From contig JAGDZK010000032.1 of NCBI GenBank assembly GCA_049115935.1, forward strand, positions 16,441 to 80,440: a DNA stretch of 64,000 nucleotides, written 5' to 3'. The stretch is from Bermanella sp049115935 (GTDB lineage: Bacteria > Pseudomonadota > Gammaproteobacteria > Pseudomonadales > Oceanobacteraceae). Positions within the stretch are counted from its first letter, which is position 1, and each line of letters opens with the position of its first letter. Of this stretch, positions 45,476-54,338 are shown one piece after another. A model generated the notes under the pieces. The model saw only the letters and a list, made by a program, of their open reading frames with translations, made no database searches and had not been told where the DNA came from. Both the position numbers and the translations under genes were made by a program.

Positions 45476-45865
45476 ATGAAAATAATAAAACGAGTAATGC
45501 TGTTAAGTGCATTGATTATGGCTTTTGCCAATATTGCCCAAGCGGGCATCAGTAAAAATGAAGGCATCACCTGTGTCAGTAAAGGCAGTTCTGTGCGAGC
45601 CCAGTTTGATGATAGCCGTGGTGACCACTCTAAATTTGTGAAAGTAGGCAGTAAAGCCGGTTCAAATTATGGCTGCATGGGCCGCTGTGGTGGCGATTGT
45701 GGTTGGGGAGCCCCGAGTGCATGGACAAAAGACTGCATGGACCACGATCAATGTTCATTTGAAAATGGCAGCACAGGTGGTTCAAGTGATTCAAATTGTG
45801 GTGATGAATTCAACGAAGCAGCCGATGACTGGACCTTTGGTGTCATCCGAGGCTGTCGCGGCTAG
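45476..45865 (+). CDS. Secreted phospholipase A2-like protein
   Basis: A 129-residue protein with a signal peptide cleaved after AQA (residue 23) and an AAAGAGGACTC ribosome site. Two motifs recall phospholipase A2: the calcium-loop-like NYGCMGRCGGDCG (residues 64-76) and DCMDHDQC (86-93), a C-x2-H-D-x-C active site with His90 and Asp91. Further cysteines at positions 33, 108 and 127 suggest disulfides. Real activity is unproven, but the combination is specific. It would act on membrane phospholipids outside the cytoplasm. A terminator follows. Confidence 0.75.
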   Translation: MKIIKRVMLLSALIMAFANIAQAGISKNEGITCVSKGSSVRAQFDDSRGDHSKFVKVGSKAGSNYGCMGRCGGDCGWGAPSAWTKDCMDHDQCSFENGSTGGSSDSNCGDEFNEAADDWTFGVIRGCRG

Positions 45866-45896
45866 AAGTTACACTTTCATTTGTGATACCGCTCTT

Positions 45897-45929
45897 GGCT
45901 CAGTTGGGTTTTCCAACTGAGCCTTTTTT
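45897..45929 (+). terminator. Rho-independent terminator
   Basis: GGCTCAGTTGG (45897-45907) pairs with CCAACTGAGCC (45913-45923) around GTTTT, followed by six T. It ends the phospholipase-like unit. Confidence 0.92.
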
Positions 45930-46128
45930 ATGCCGGCTCAATTTTTCTTAGAACGAATGCGTCTAACACTTAACCCTATTTGTGCATCCTAGCGGCTTCC
46001 TTACATTTGGTTATTGCCTGTATAATTTATAGTCAAAATCCATATTAAAGTTTTGCTTCATATGATTGTGAACCCTGCATTCCTCTGTTTAAATTATGAT
46101 CAGGTAGAAGTGTTTTCAGGAGAGACGT

Positions 46129-46377
46129 ATGCAAGTGGGTGGATTAGGCGGTGCGCTAAGTGCTGGCCTTGCTGGAATACAAAAGGGCGAGCAACAAGTA
46201 ACACAAGCGGCGCAGCAAGTGGCCTCGGCCAGTACAGAGCGACCCGTTTCGCCTAACCAAGATGTGGCAAAAGCCTTACTCGAAGAGAAAGAAGGCCAGC
46301 GCCAAGTAGAAGCATCAGCCAAAGTGGTGCAAGCAGCCGATCAAACTATTGGCAGCTTGGTCGACATAAAGGTTTGA
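46129..46377 (+). CDS. Small Ala- and Gln-rich protein next to SprA-type gene
   Basis: An 82-residue protein starting with VGGLGGALSAGLAGIQKGEQ, followed by helical Gln- and Ala-rich sequence (VTQAAQQVASAS) and ending QTIGSLVDIKV. CAGGAGAG gives a strong ribosome site. Glycine-rich start and helical body recall flagellar rod-type or type III secreted small proteins, but I cannot name the family. It is 21 bp before the SprA-like gene and likely co-transcribed. Confidence 0.7.
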   Translation: MQVGGLGGALSAGLAGIQKGEQQVTQAAQQVASASTERPVSPNQDVAKALLEEKEGQRQVEASAKVVQAADQTIGSLVDIKV

Positions 46378-46398
46378 TGCCTAACCAGAGGTATTATC

Positions 46399-47409
46399 GT
46401 GAACGTGCAATTTGGGACAGGTTTTACCATCACACCCAGTAATAACAGTGCGCAAGGCAGCGATGCTCGCGTAGGTGTGGCTGTACCTGTTGAATCTGAA
46501 AACCAAAGCACCACGAGCTTCACGCCTGTACCTGAAGCAAAAGAATCCCCTAAATCTCGCCAAGAAGGTTCTGAGCAAGGTCAGCAAGAGCGCCTTGCGG
46601 TTGAGGCTCGTCGAGCCCGTCAACAACAAGACAATCAACAAGAACAAAGATTATTAGAACGTCGCGTGGATGAAGAGCGACAACAAGCCCGCACAGAAGA
46701 GGCCCAGCAACGTACTGAGGAGCAACAAGATAGTCAAAGAAGTAGTGATGTAAACGATCGCACCCAAGCGGACGAACAGGCACAAGCTCGTCGTCAACAG
46801 GACGAACAAGAGCAGCGCCAGCTAGAAGTCGAGCAACGACAGGTCCAACAACTTGCGGAGCGTGATCGAGAAGTGAAAGCCCACGAACAGGCCCACCAAG
46901 CAGTGGGGGGCCAGTACGCCGGCGCCATGAGTTTGACCTATGAACGGGGCCCTGATGGAAAAAATTATGCGATAGGTGGCGAAGTCCCCATCGATACCGG
47001 CAAAATTGCCAATGATCCTCAGGCCACACTCGACAAAGCAGAAACCATCCGCAGAGCGGCATTGGCTCCGGCTGAACCATCCAGCCAAGATCGTCGAGTG
47101 GCAGCACAGGCCGTACAAATGTCGTTGGAAGCAAGGGCTGAGATACAGCTACAGCAGCAAGAGGCACTAACCAGTGAAGATGTGAATGAAGAGCAAACAG
47201 AAACGGATACGTTAAGAGAAGAAGAGCGCCTCGAAGCCGAACAAAAGGCGCAAAAAGAGCAGCAAGAACAAGAGTCAACGAATAGCGTAATTGCTGATTT
47301 ACAAGAATTGAACGAGCGTATGGCTCGTATTCAAGCTCAGTTGGTAGAAGCAAGTCAGATCGATGACAAGATTAATTCGAAAGTTAACCTGTTAGATGTG
47401 ACTACCTAA
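46399..47409 (+). CDS. SprA-related putative metalloprotease
   Basis: A 336-residue protein. The first 140 residues and last 80 are Gln-, Glu- and Arg-rich coiled-coil-like regions. In the middle is the conserved domain with REVKAHEQAHQAVGGQYAG, which contains an HExxH-type zinc motif (HEQAH). PDGKNYAIGGEVPID and QMSLEARAEI are also characteristic of the SprA-related (CJM1_0395) family. No signal peptide. The start is GTG 46399. Proteolysis is assumed from the motif only. Confidence 0.85.
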   Translation: MNVQFGTGFTITPSNNSAQGSDARVGVAVPVESENQSTTSFTPVPEAKESPKSRQEGSEQGQQERLAVEARRARQQQDNQQEQRLLERRVDEERQQARTEEAQQRTEEQQDSQRSSDVNDRTQADEQAQARRQQDEQEQRQLEVEQRQVQQLAERDREVKAHEQAHQAVGGQYAGAMSLTYERGPDGKNYAIGGEVPIDTGKIANDPQATLDKAETIRRAALAPAEPSSQDRRVAAQAVQMSLEARAEIQLQQQEALTSEDVNEEQTETDTLREEERLEAEQKAQKEQQEQESTNSVIADLQELNERMARIQAQLVEASQIDDKINSKVNLLDVTT

Positions 47410-47442
47410 ATTTAATCATTGATTAAATTAAGCTGATTGAAC

Positions 47443-47474
47443 AAAGCCATGACTGCAAAGTCATGGCTTTTTAT
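47443..47474. terminator. Rho-independent terminator, possibly bidirectional
   Basis: AAAGCCATGACT (47443-47454) pairs with AGTCATGGCTTT (47459-47470) around GCAA, followed by T residues. It lies between the SprA-like gene and convergent cti. Confidence 0.9.
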
Positions 47475-47498
47475 TTATTACGCATAAACGTTTTTACA

Positions 47499-49856
47499 CT
47501 AGCGGTTTTCTAAACGATTGTAATCCAATAGCCCAGCATTGAGAGGATCGTCTCGTTTAAACCAGGTGTGAACTTTATCGCTAAACGCCCAAAAATCTGG
47601 GTTGGTTCTGCGCACGCCGTATTCATCAAGTAGATGTTTGTAATCTTGTTCAGATTTAAGATTCAATATGGCATTTGAAAACGCTTCACCCGTTTGCTTG
47701 TTGCGCACATGATAATAAGCCGACGGGTAAGCGGCAATGATGCCGGGCACAATTGTTAAGTAATCTTCTTCAGGTAATCTGTTTTCTTCTTCATACAAAA
47801 GTCCGGTTAAATTTGAATGACCGCTATTTCGAATCAATGTGTAAACCTGGTTGTGATGCTCATCAAACACCAAACTCACTTCAGGCATAAGATGGGCAGC
47901 TTTACCTTTAACGGTGTTAATTTTTGTAAAGGCCGAGTATTTTTCACTATTGAATAAGTATTTTTTATTCATCGCCTTAGATAAGTGCTGATTTAAAAGT
48001 GCATATAGCTCAGTTTGTGGTGTTTTGGTTTGATACGAAATATCAGGTTCACTGAGGGTAGCTTGCTCTGCTTGGTATAAATGTTTTTTCACGCTATCGC
48101 TTGCGTCACGATACCAATAGTCAGTTAAGCGTTGGCGTTCTTTTTCTGGTAATAACGCTAGGAAATTTGACTCTCCTTCCATTCGTAAAAAGTCCATATA
48201 TAAGCGTGTCATTAATTGATGGCCAATATTGCCATACACATCAAATTCAGCCACGAGTAAGTAATGAATGCGCTCTAATAATGGGTAACTAATCAGCCAT
48301 GCGGTTTTAGGTGCCTGGCCAACCCAGCCCTGAGCCACGGTTGATGAATCAAAATGTCTGAATATGGTTAACGCTGCATTGGGATTTTGATTGTTACCTT
48401 GCCACACTAAGTTAGTATCGAGTTTTGCTTTGGTTAATAATTTTTCTTGAATAGCGGTATTTTTAGCTTTTAAAAATTCAGTATGCAGTGAAGAGTATTT
48501 AAGCCAATTTGTAGCAATACCTGAATTACTTTCATCTTCTCCTGGGAGTCTTAAATTATTACTTTGTTCAGATAAAAAATCAGATAAAGCATGGCTTTTT
48601 TGTAAATCAGGATTAACAAAAGCCACCCAAAAGTGATCATCAATCACATTAAGTGCAACTTGTCCACGGCAAACCGGCCCTTTTATAAAACCTTGAATAA
48701 TAAATTGGGCTTCTTCCAGCATAAAACGATAACGGCTACCCACGGGTAGATCTTTAAATGTGACAAAAGGGTTAGACGCTACTTCTGGCTCATACGATGG
48801 CAACGTTGTTACGGAATAGTTTGGCTTTATAAATAGCTCTTTTATCCAGTTCATTCGTTGTTCATTTAAACGATAGGGCATGTGAGTTTTTGCAACGATG
48901 CTTGCTGAATTGCGCATTAAGCGGTAATAAAAATTATCCACTTCTGGCTTGTCATAAGGGCGACGAGTTTTTAAGGGAATAATAGGAAGCCCTGGTGGTG
49001 TGGTTGAACGAATTAATTTGAAATAATATTCAGGTGTTTCACTTGGTTCCTTACCTTCAAATAACGGCGTGTCATCAAAATATAAATTGGCAAGATAAGT
49101 GTGTTCATAAATATAGCGGCTGGCTAATTTATGTTTATTAGATTCTTGATTAAGAAATGCCTCCCATTGCTCTACCTGTTGCTGTATCGCTTGAGTCACA
49201 GGAATGGGGTTGCTCATTATGGCGCCTTTGGCGATCCATTTTTCAATGGTGTCAAATTCCTTTTGATCTAATCCTGGTAACGCATAAGGCATGCCCCAAA
49301 GCGGGTTAGTTTCAACAAATGCTTGGTATTCTTTTGGGGTGGGGCAAACTTGTGGTCGATCTAAGCCTAAAGCAAATGATTTATCGAGAATAACTTGATC
49401 AGGTAGAGGGTGATTTTGTTTTTGCTGAATGGCTTGAAACAATAAACTGTTTTTTAGATTAACATGGCTTGATTGTGTTTGTTCATTGATAACGGGAAAA
49501 AAACCTCTTTCTCGCCACTGATCTGAATTGTGGGCGTCGATATTAAGGCGGCTAGGTTCACTGGCTAAAATTCGAGTGCCGTTATACACCTGCTCTTTGC
49601 TTGCTCCACGCATCATGCCTTGAGGGGATGACATTTTAAGCTGACAGGGGGCATCATAACAGCCATGGCAAACCACACAACGTTGCTCAATAATGGGTTC
49701 TACATTATTACGATAATGCTTAGCTTGGGTAAGGTTGGCATCAACACGTCGCTCGGTCATGGTGGCTTGACCGTATTGTTCGATGAGTTGAGACTGGTAC
49801 AGACCGACGCTGGCACAGCCAACCAGTAGAAAAGGGATCCAAAAGAACTTAAACAT
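47499..49856 (-). CDS. cti: Fatty acid cis/trans isomerase Cti
   Basis: A 785-residue haem enzyme that turns cis-unsaturated membrane fatty acids into trans forms under solvent or heat stress, typical of pseudomonads and marine relatives. It contains one c-type haem motif CVVCH at residues 60-64, with the family context PIIEQRCVVCHGCYDAPCQL. MSSPQGMMRGASKEQVYNGT follows, and DPLNAGLLDYNRLENR lies at the end. The N-terminus has a lipobox-like LLVGC at 10-14, so the protein may be a lipoprotein. Monocistronic. Confidence 0.93.
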   Translation of the reverse strand: MFKFFWIPFLLVGCASVGLYQSQLIEQYGQATMTERRVDANLTQAKHYRNNVEPIIEQRCVVCHGCYDAPCQLKMSSPQGMMRGASKEQVYNGTRILASEPSRLNIDAHNSDQWRERGFFPVINEQTQSSHVNLKNSLLFQAIQQKQNHPLPDQVILDKSFALGLDRPQVCPTPKEYQAFVETNPLWGMPYALPGLDQKEFDTIEKWIAKGAIMSNPIPVTQAIQQQVEQWEAFLNQESNKHKLASRYIYEHTYLANLYFDDTPLFEGKEPSETPEYYFKLIRSTTPPGLPIIPLKTRRPYDKPEVDNFYYRLMRNSASIVAKTHMPYRLNEQRMNWIKELFIKPNYSVTTLPSYEPEVASNPFVTFKDLPVGSRYRFMLEEAQFIIQGFIKGPVCRGQVALNVIDDHFWVAFVNPDLQKSHALSDFLSEQSNNLRLPGEDESNSGIATNWLKYSSLHTEFLKAKNTAIQEKLLTKAKLDTNLVWQGNNQNPNAALTIFRHFDSSTVAQGWVGQAPKTAWLISYPLLERIHYLLVAEFDVYGNIGHQLMTRLYMDFLRMEGESNFLALLPEKERQRLTDYWYRDASDSVKKHLYQAEQATLSEPDISYQTKTPQTELYALLNQHLSKAMNKKYLFNSEKYSAFTKINTVKGKAAHLMPEVSLVFDEHHNQVYTLIRNSGHSNLTGLLYEEENRLPEEDYLTIVPGIIAAYPSAYYHVRNKQTGEAFSNAILNLKSEQDYKHLLDEYGVRRTNPDFWAFSDKVHTWFKRDDPLNAGLLDYNRLENR

Positions 49857-49935
49857 AGGGAGACTTCAAATTAGTAAGTGCTTAAGTTTAACGATTTGTA
49901 CTTATATGCTCAAACAAGATTACCTTCGATGAGGC

Positions 49936-51462
49936 TTAGTCGGGGTATTGGTCACGGATTTTTAGTATTTCATTGATGCTGTCATTTAATATATCGACTA
50001 ACTTAGGGTCAAACTGTTTGCCTTTTTGCGCATTAATTTCTTCAAGTATTTTTTCCAGCGGCCAAGCATCTTTATAGTATCGAATACTGCCAAGGGCATC
50101 GAAAACATCGGCTAATGCTGTGATGCGCCCTGCGATGTGAATGTCTTCACCTTTTAGTTTGTTTGGATAGCCTGTGCCGTCCCAGCGTTCATGATGTTGA
50201 CCCGCTATGATACAGCCCATTTTTATCACTTCATTGTCACTGCTATTGAGTAGGTCGGCTCCTAATTGAGCATGGGATTGCATTATCTCCCATTCTTGTG
50301 CATCTAATTTCCCTGGTTTTTTTAAGATCCTATCAGGAATGGCAATCTTGCCTACGTCATGAAGCGGGCTTGCGAGTTTTATTAATTCGGCCTCTTGAGT
50401 GTTTAGGCCGTATTTAATAGCAAAGAAATATGAGTACAAAGCAACTCGACGAACATGGGAGCCAGTTTCTTTAGAGCGTTGTTCTACGGCTTCACCTAAC
50501 ATGTAAGCCAGCTCTTTTTGTGTTTCTAGAATCTCATCACGCAACAGTAAGCTTTCATAAGTCACGGCCACATTGCTGGCATAAATGTCGAGTAATTGCT
50601 TGTCCATGTCGTCTAATTCACGCTCCATGGACACATATAAAAGGTTTTCACTGCCTAGGCTGGTGGAGAAGTAACCTGTGTAGGTGTCACCATTTACGTG
50701 TGATTGTTTTTGATTTAACGCGTATTCAAATGCTTTACGAACGCACTGGGGTAATTCGCTTTTATTTTGAGTTTCGTATTCGGCCATATTGCCACTGACC
50801 GCGAGCACTCGGTAATCGCTGCTAGTATCAATGTCCTCGTTTAAGCTGGTGCAATAAAAAATCGCACCGTCGATGTTAAGTAAATTACAAATTTGTTTTA
50901 ACACGGCTGATGCAAAGGTTTTTAAAGAGCTTGCTTCGAAAATTTCGGTTGACGCTAATATCACTTGCTCTAATGATCTGCGATGAAAGTCAATGACACA
51001 AATATCACGGTATGAGCGTAATGATGCATACATGAGCGTTAACAGTTTATTACTGGTCAGTTCGGTTTTGTCTTTATAGTCATCGATATCATAATTGGTG
51101 ATGACGTCTTCTTCGGGAGCTTGGCCTGGCTGACCTGTGCGTAATACAAGTCTGGTATAATTATTTTGTAAATCATCGCGAATACTACGAACTAGCTTTA
51201 GACCTGCGTCATCGCTCTCCATGACAACATCGATAATTGCTAAAGCGATATCACTTCGGCTGGCCATAATTTCACGGCCTTGTTCGCCACTGTAAGCACT
51301 GATTAGATTAAGTTTACGGTTATCAAAAGCAAACTCCCTAAGCACCATTTGAGTGACCTGATGGACACTGGGCTCATCGTCGACTAATAGAATATTCCAC
51401 GGTTCTAACTCATAGGTTTCAACGTTGTCGTTGGTTTCATCAGCAAAGATAAAATCGTCCAT
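49936..51462 (-). CDS. Response regulator with DUF3369 and HD-GYP domains
   Basis: A 508-residue protein. Receiver domain first (about residues 20-150; ILLVDDEPSVHQ, phospho-acceptor Asp in IIDVVME, Lys in DDYKDKTE). DUF3369 spans about 150-310 (FHRRSLEQVILASTEIFEAS). The HD-GYP domain runs about 325-495, with HDVGKIAIPDRIL and HHERWDGTGYP, all key residues present. It likely degrades cyclic di-GMP under control of an unknown kinase. No partner kinase is adjacent. Confidence 0.93.
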   Translation of the reverse strand: MDDFIFADETNDNVETYELEPWNILLVDDEPSVHQVTQMVLREFAFDNRKLNLISAYSGEQGREIMASRSDIALAIIDVVMESDDAGLKLVRSIRDDLQNNYTRLVLRTGQPGQAPEEDVITNYDIDDYKDKTELTSNKLLTLMYASLRSYRDICVIDFHRRSLEQVILASTEIFEASSLKTFASAVLKQICNLLNIDGAIFYCTSLNEDIDTSSDYRVLAVSGNMAEYETQNKSELPQCVRKAFEYALNQKQSHVNGDTYTGYFSTSLGSENLLYVSMERELDDMDKQLLDIYASNVAVTYESLLLRDEILETQKELAYMLGEAVEQRSKETGSHVRRVALYSYFFAIKYGLNTQEAELIKLASPLHDVGKIAIPDRILKKPGKLDAQEWEIMQSHAQLGADLLNSSDNEVIKMGCIIAGQHHERWDGTGYPNKLKGEDIHIAGRITALADVFDALGSIRYYKDAWPLEKILEEINAQKGKQFDPKLVDILNDSINEILKIRDQYPD

Positions 51463-51594
51463 AGTATGCCTAGGCTGTCATGATCTTCATTTAGTATAGA
51501 TATAAAACGGATACCTGCTGAATCTTTGTAAGAGTATAGAAATCGTATAGCTTAGTTTATATTGTTATATCAGACGGTTGGAACTGAGTGTGAC

Positions 51595-52158
51595 ATGAGG
51601 TTGTTTTTAGGGTTGAAAGGGAAAGGCCTTGCCTCTGCTGAACTGGATGAGGTTTGCAGTGCTGTCACACAGCTACAGCCCCACCAGCCGCAAGATCGTC
51701 ATATGACACTTGGGTTTATTGGAGAGTGCTCAGCCGCTCAAGCCAACGAATTCATTCATGCAATGGATTTGTTTATGCTGGATGCAAGTTTAAGTGAGGT
51801 TTGTTGGTGTGCCTCATCAATTGATATGTTCCCTCAACACAAACCAAAAGCATGGGCGTTAACTGGTGCCATGACAGATAGTTTGAGGGATTTGATAACA
51901 AAACTCAGTGGTGCCCACATGATCGGCGATTACATAGATATAACTCGCTTTATACCCCATGTTTCTTTGGTCTATGCAAATCATGATGTGGAGATTAAAA
52001 CAGTATTTCAGTCAGACATTCTTTTGAATGAACTCGTTTTGTACCGCTCATTGAGTCAAGCAGAACGAAGAGCCATTGAGAACAATCTACCTTGGGCAAA
52101 GCTAAGGTATGAACAGATGATGGTTTGGAATTTACAGGGTAAGACTGGGCTGCCTTAG
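51595..52158 (+). CDS. thpR: RNA 2',3'-cyclic phosphodiesterase ThpR
   Basis: A 187-residue 2H-phosphoesterase (LigT/ThpR) acting on 2',3'-cyclic phosphates of RNA. The two H-x-T/S-x motifs are HMTL (residues 36-39) and HVSL in FIPHVSLVY. MRLFLGLKGKGLASAELDEV and a late RAIENNLPWAKL are family-like. I start at ATG 51595 with MRLFLGL; a TTG 11 codons upstream is open but no better. Convergent with crp. Confidence 0.9.
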   Translation: MRLFLGLKGKGLASAELDEVCSAVTQLQPHQPQDRHMTLGFIGECSAAQANEFIHAMDLFMLDASLSEVCWCASSIDMFPQHKPKAWALTGAMTDSLRDLITKLSGAHMIGDYIDITRFIPHVSLVYANHDVEIKTVFQSDILLNELVLYRSLSQAERRAIENNLPWAKLRYEQMMVWNLQGKTGLP

Positions 52159-52175
52159 CAGCCACCAGTTTAAGT

Positions 52176-52850
52176 CTATTCGGAATCTTTACGTAACGGC
52201 AGTGTAGCGGCTTTACGGGCCCCAAATACCACCATGGTTTTGCCTTTCACACCAACCAGGCCTTGATCTTCTAAGGCTTTCAATACTCGGCCTACCATTT
52301 CACGGGAGCAGCCCACAATACGGCCGATTTCTTGGCGTGTGATTTTGATTTGCATGCCGTCTGGATGTGTCATTGCATCAGGTTCTTGGCTTAGATCAAG
52401 CAAGGTACGTGCAACACGACCGGTGACATCTAAGAACGCCAAATCGCCAACTTTACGGGTGGTTTTACGCAGGCGTGTGGCCATTTGTTCGCCGATAAAG
52501 TACAAAATACGAGGATCTTGATTGCTGATTTCGCGGAATTTGCTGTAGCTAATTTCAGCCACTTCACACTCGATCTTAGCTTTGATCCAAGCAGAACGCG
52601 GGCTGACTTCATCAAATAAACCCATCTCACCGAAGAAGTCACCTTCATTCAGGTAAGCCATAATCATTTCACGACCATCATCGTCTTCAATGATAACCGT
52701 AACCGACCCTTTCATTATGTAGAACAAGGAGTCGCTTTTATCGCCAGCATAGATAATGGTGCTGCGAGCGGGATATCGACGACGGTGACATTGAGACAAA
52801 AAATAATCTAAATGCTTGTGTCGATCTGCCCTTAACCCTTTATTCATCAT
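52176..52850 (-). CDS. crp: cAMP receptor protein, Crp/Vfr family
   Basis: A 224-residue transcription factor. The cyclic-nucleotide domain (about residues 15-130) includes FFGEMGLFDEVSPRSAW with the Glu, Arg and Ser that contact cAMP. The C-terminal helix-turn-helix is KITRQEIGRIVGCSREMVGR. MATRLRKTTRKVGDLAFLDV is typical of Crp/Vfr. It is divergent from the OsmC gene and near coq7, as at vfr in P. aeruginosa. Confidence 0.95.
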   Translation of the reverse strand: MMNKGLRADRHKHLDYFLSQCHRRRYPARSTIIYAGDKSDSLFYIMKGSVTVIIEDDDGREMIMAYLNEGDFFGEMGLFDEVSPRSAWIKAKIECEVAEISYSKFREISNQDPRILYFIGEQMATRLRKTTRKVGDLAFLDVTGRVARTLLDLSQEPDAMTHPDGMQIKITRQEIGRIVGCSREMVGRVLKALEDQGLVGVKGKTMVVFGARKAATLPLRKDSE

Positions 52851-53100
52851 GAGACTTAAACCATCAAACCTTGATTACATTATTATTTATAGCAGTAAAG
52901 CTGGGCAATTATGCACTTAATACACCAAATAGGTGAATACTTCCGTACCATAAAGTGCTAATAACTTGCAGCAATCTGCAATTTTGGGAACTGTGTCCTA
53001 CTTGGTCTGAGTACAAAGTAGTTCTCCCAAACGTTGTTTCGACTTCAGCCAATGCCTAAGCATATGTTAATCTTGCTTTTTTTTATAGGGTAAACAGTTT

Positions 53101-53529
53101 ATGAAAGCACGTATTAAGTGGGTACAAGACGTTATGTTCTTGGGTGAGTCCGGTAGTGGCCATAGCGTCGTAATGGACGGCCCTGAAGACCATGGTGGAC
53201 GCAACATGGGGGTTCGCCCAATGGAAATGCTGCTGATGGGGTTAGGTGGTTGCACCAGCTTTGATGTGATGAGTATTTTAAAAAAATCCCGTCAAGACGT
53301 AGTGGACTGTGTAGCTGAGCTGGATGCTGAGCGTGCTGACGCGGTACCAAGTGTGTTTACCAAGATACATGTTCACTTCAAGGTGACGGGGCGTAACCTT
53401 AAAGATGCACAGGTGAAGCGAGCGGTAGCCCTGTCCGCAGAAAAATACTGCTCGGCCAGTATAATGCTTGAGCAAGGTGGCGTTGAAATTACTCACGACT
53501 ATGAAATTGTCGAACTAGCTCAAGCGTAA
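53101..53529 (+). CDS. OsmC-family protein (YhfA type)
   Basis: A 142-residue protein with GPEDHGGRNMGVRPMEMLLM and LGGCTSFDVMSILKKSRQD, the OsmC core with a redox Cys, and a second Cys in EKYCSASIML. Family members reduce peroxides, but YhfA proteins have no clear role. Divergent from crp with about 250 bp between them, an arrangement seen as crp-yhfA in E. coli. A terminator follows. Confidence 0.9.
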   Translation: MKARIKWVQDVMFLGESGSGHSVVMDGPEDHGGRNMGVRPMEMLLMGLGGCTSFDVMSILKKSRQDVVDCVAELDAERADAVPSVFTKIHVHFKVTGRNLKDAQVKRAVALSAEKYCSASIMLEQGGVEITHDYEIVELAQA

Positions 53530-53564
53530 TACGATTTACCTTAAAGAGAGTTATGGTGCACACA

Positions 53565-53594
53565 AAAATGCGACCGATTGGTCGCATTTTTTGT
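53565..53594. terminator. Terminator between OsmC gene and coq7
   Basis: AAAATGCGACC (53565-53575) pairs with GGTCGCATTTT (53580-53590) around GATT, with T-run after and A-run before. Confidence 0.88.
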
Positions 53595-53632
53595 ATTAGC
53601 TTGTTTTAAGTCTTTTTGTGTTTTGACGAGAG

Positions 53633-54271
53633 CTAAAAGCGATAGGTGGTTTTTGTCATCACTTTAGACATGTGTGTCATGCCAGCTTGAAACCAAGATG
53701 GAAAGACCGCGCCACCGGCATCCAGTGCACTGGTGGCGTGTTTTTGTTCATCTTCTAACATGACACTTAAAATGGCGCGGCTGCGTTCATCGCTTTCAGG
53801 CAGAATCTCTAAATGTTCAACTAGGTGCTTACAAACTTGGTTCTCAGTGGCCGCTACAAAGCCTAGGCTCCACTTATCACCAATGGCGCCGGCAAGAGCT
53901 CCAATGGAATAGGATAAACCATAGAATACTGGGTTGAGGTAGCTGGTGTGGCTATTAAGCTCATGCAGGCGTTCTTCACACCATACTAGGTGATCCACCT
54001 CTTCTTCAGCGGCTTCATTCATGGCTTCACGAATTTCGGGTAAACGAGCAGTGAGACTTTGCCCTTGATATAAGGCTTGTGCACATACCTCGCCAGTGTG
54101 ATTAATGCGCATCAGGCCGGCGGCGTGTTTTTTCTCTTGGTCATTAAATTCATGGTGCTCAGCTTGCTTGGCAGGGTTTGCACGATGACTGGTGGCAGCA
54201 GTGGGTACGAGGGTTTTTAAGGCATTATCCACGTGGGAGATAAACATATCTAAAGCAGAAAGAGATCGCAT
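53633..54271 (-). CDS. coq7: Demethoxyubiquinone hydroxylase Coq7
   Basis: A 212-residue di-iron monooxygenase in ubiquinone synthesis. Ligand motifs are HTGEVCAQALYQGQ (with Glu), EAAEEEVDHLVWCEERLHEL (ExxH type) and the later ATENQVCKHLVEHLEILPE and EDEQKHATSALDAG (ExxH). The start at ATG 54271 follows GGGGTT. An ATG four codons upstream (54283) lacks a ribosome site. Confidence 0.93.
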   Translation of the reverse strand: MRSLSALDMFISHVDNALKTLVPTAATSHRANPAKQAEHHEFNDQEKKHAAGLMRINHTGEVCAQALYQGQSLTARLPEIREAMNEAAEEEVDHLVWCEERLHELNSHTSYLNPVFYGLSYSIGALAGAIGDKWSLGFVAATENQVCKHLVEHLEILPESDERSRAILSVMLEDEQKHATSALDAGGAVFPSWFQAGMTHMSKVMTKTTYRF

Positions 54272-54338
54272 AGTTAACCCCATAATTGAATGAATGGCCG
54301 TATTTTACGCAAAACCAAGTGCCAATGCATGCTCTAGG

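Noticed and set aside
46550..47353. 267-residue open frame on the minus strand
   Set aside because: It is antisense to the SprA-like gene. The Gln- and Arg-rich codons there create a long stop-free reverse frame; the Leu- and Val-rich product has no domain.
52851..53100. Possible Crp site between crp and the OsmC gene
   Set aside because: I looked for TGTGA-N6-TCACA and found only partial halves (for example ACTGTGTCC), not enough to call.
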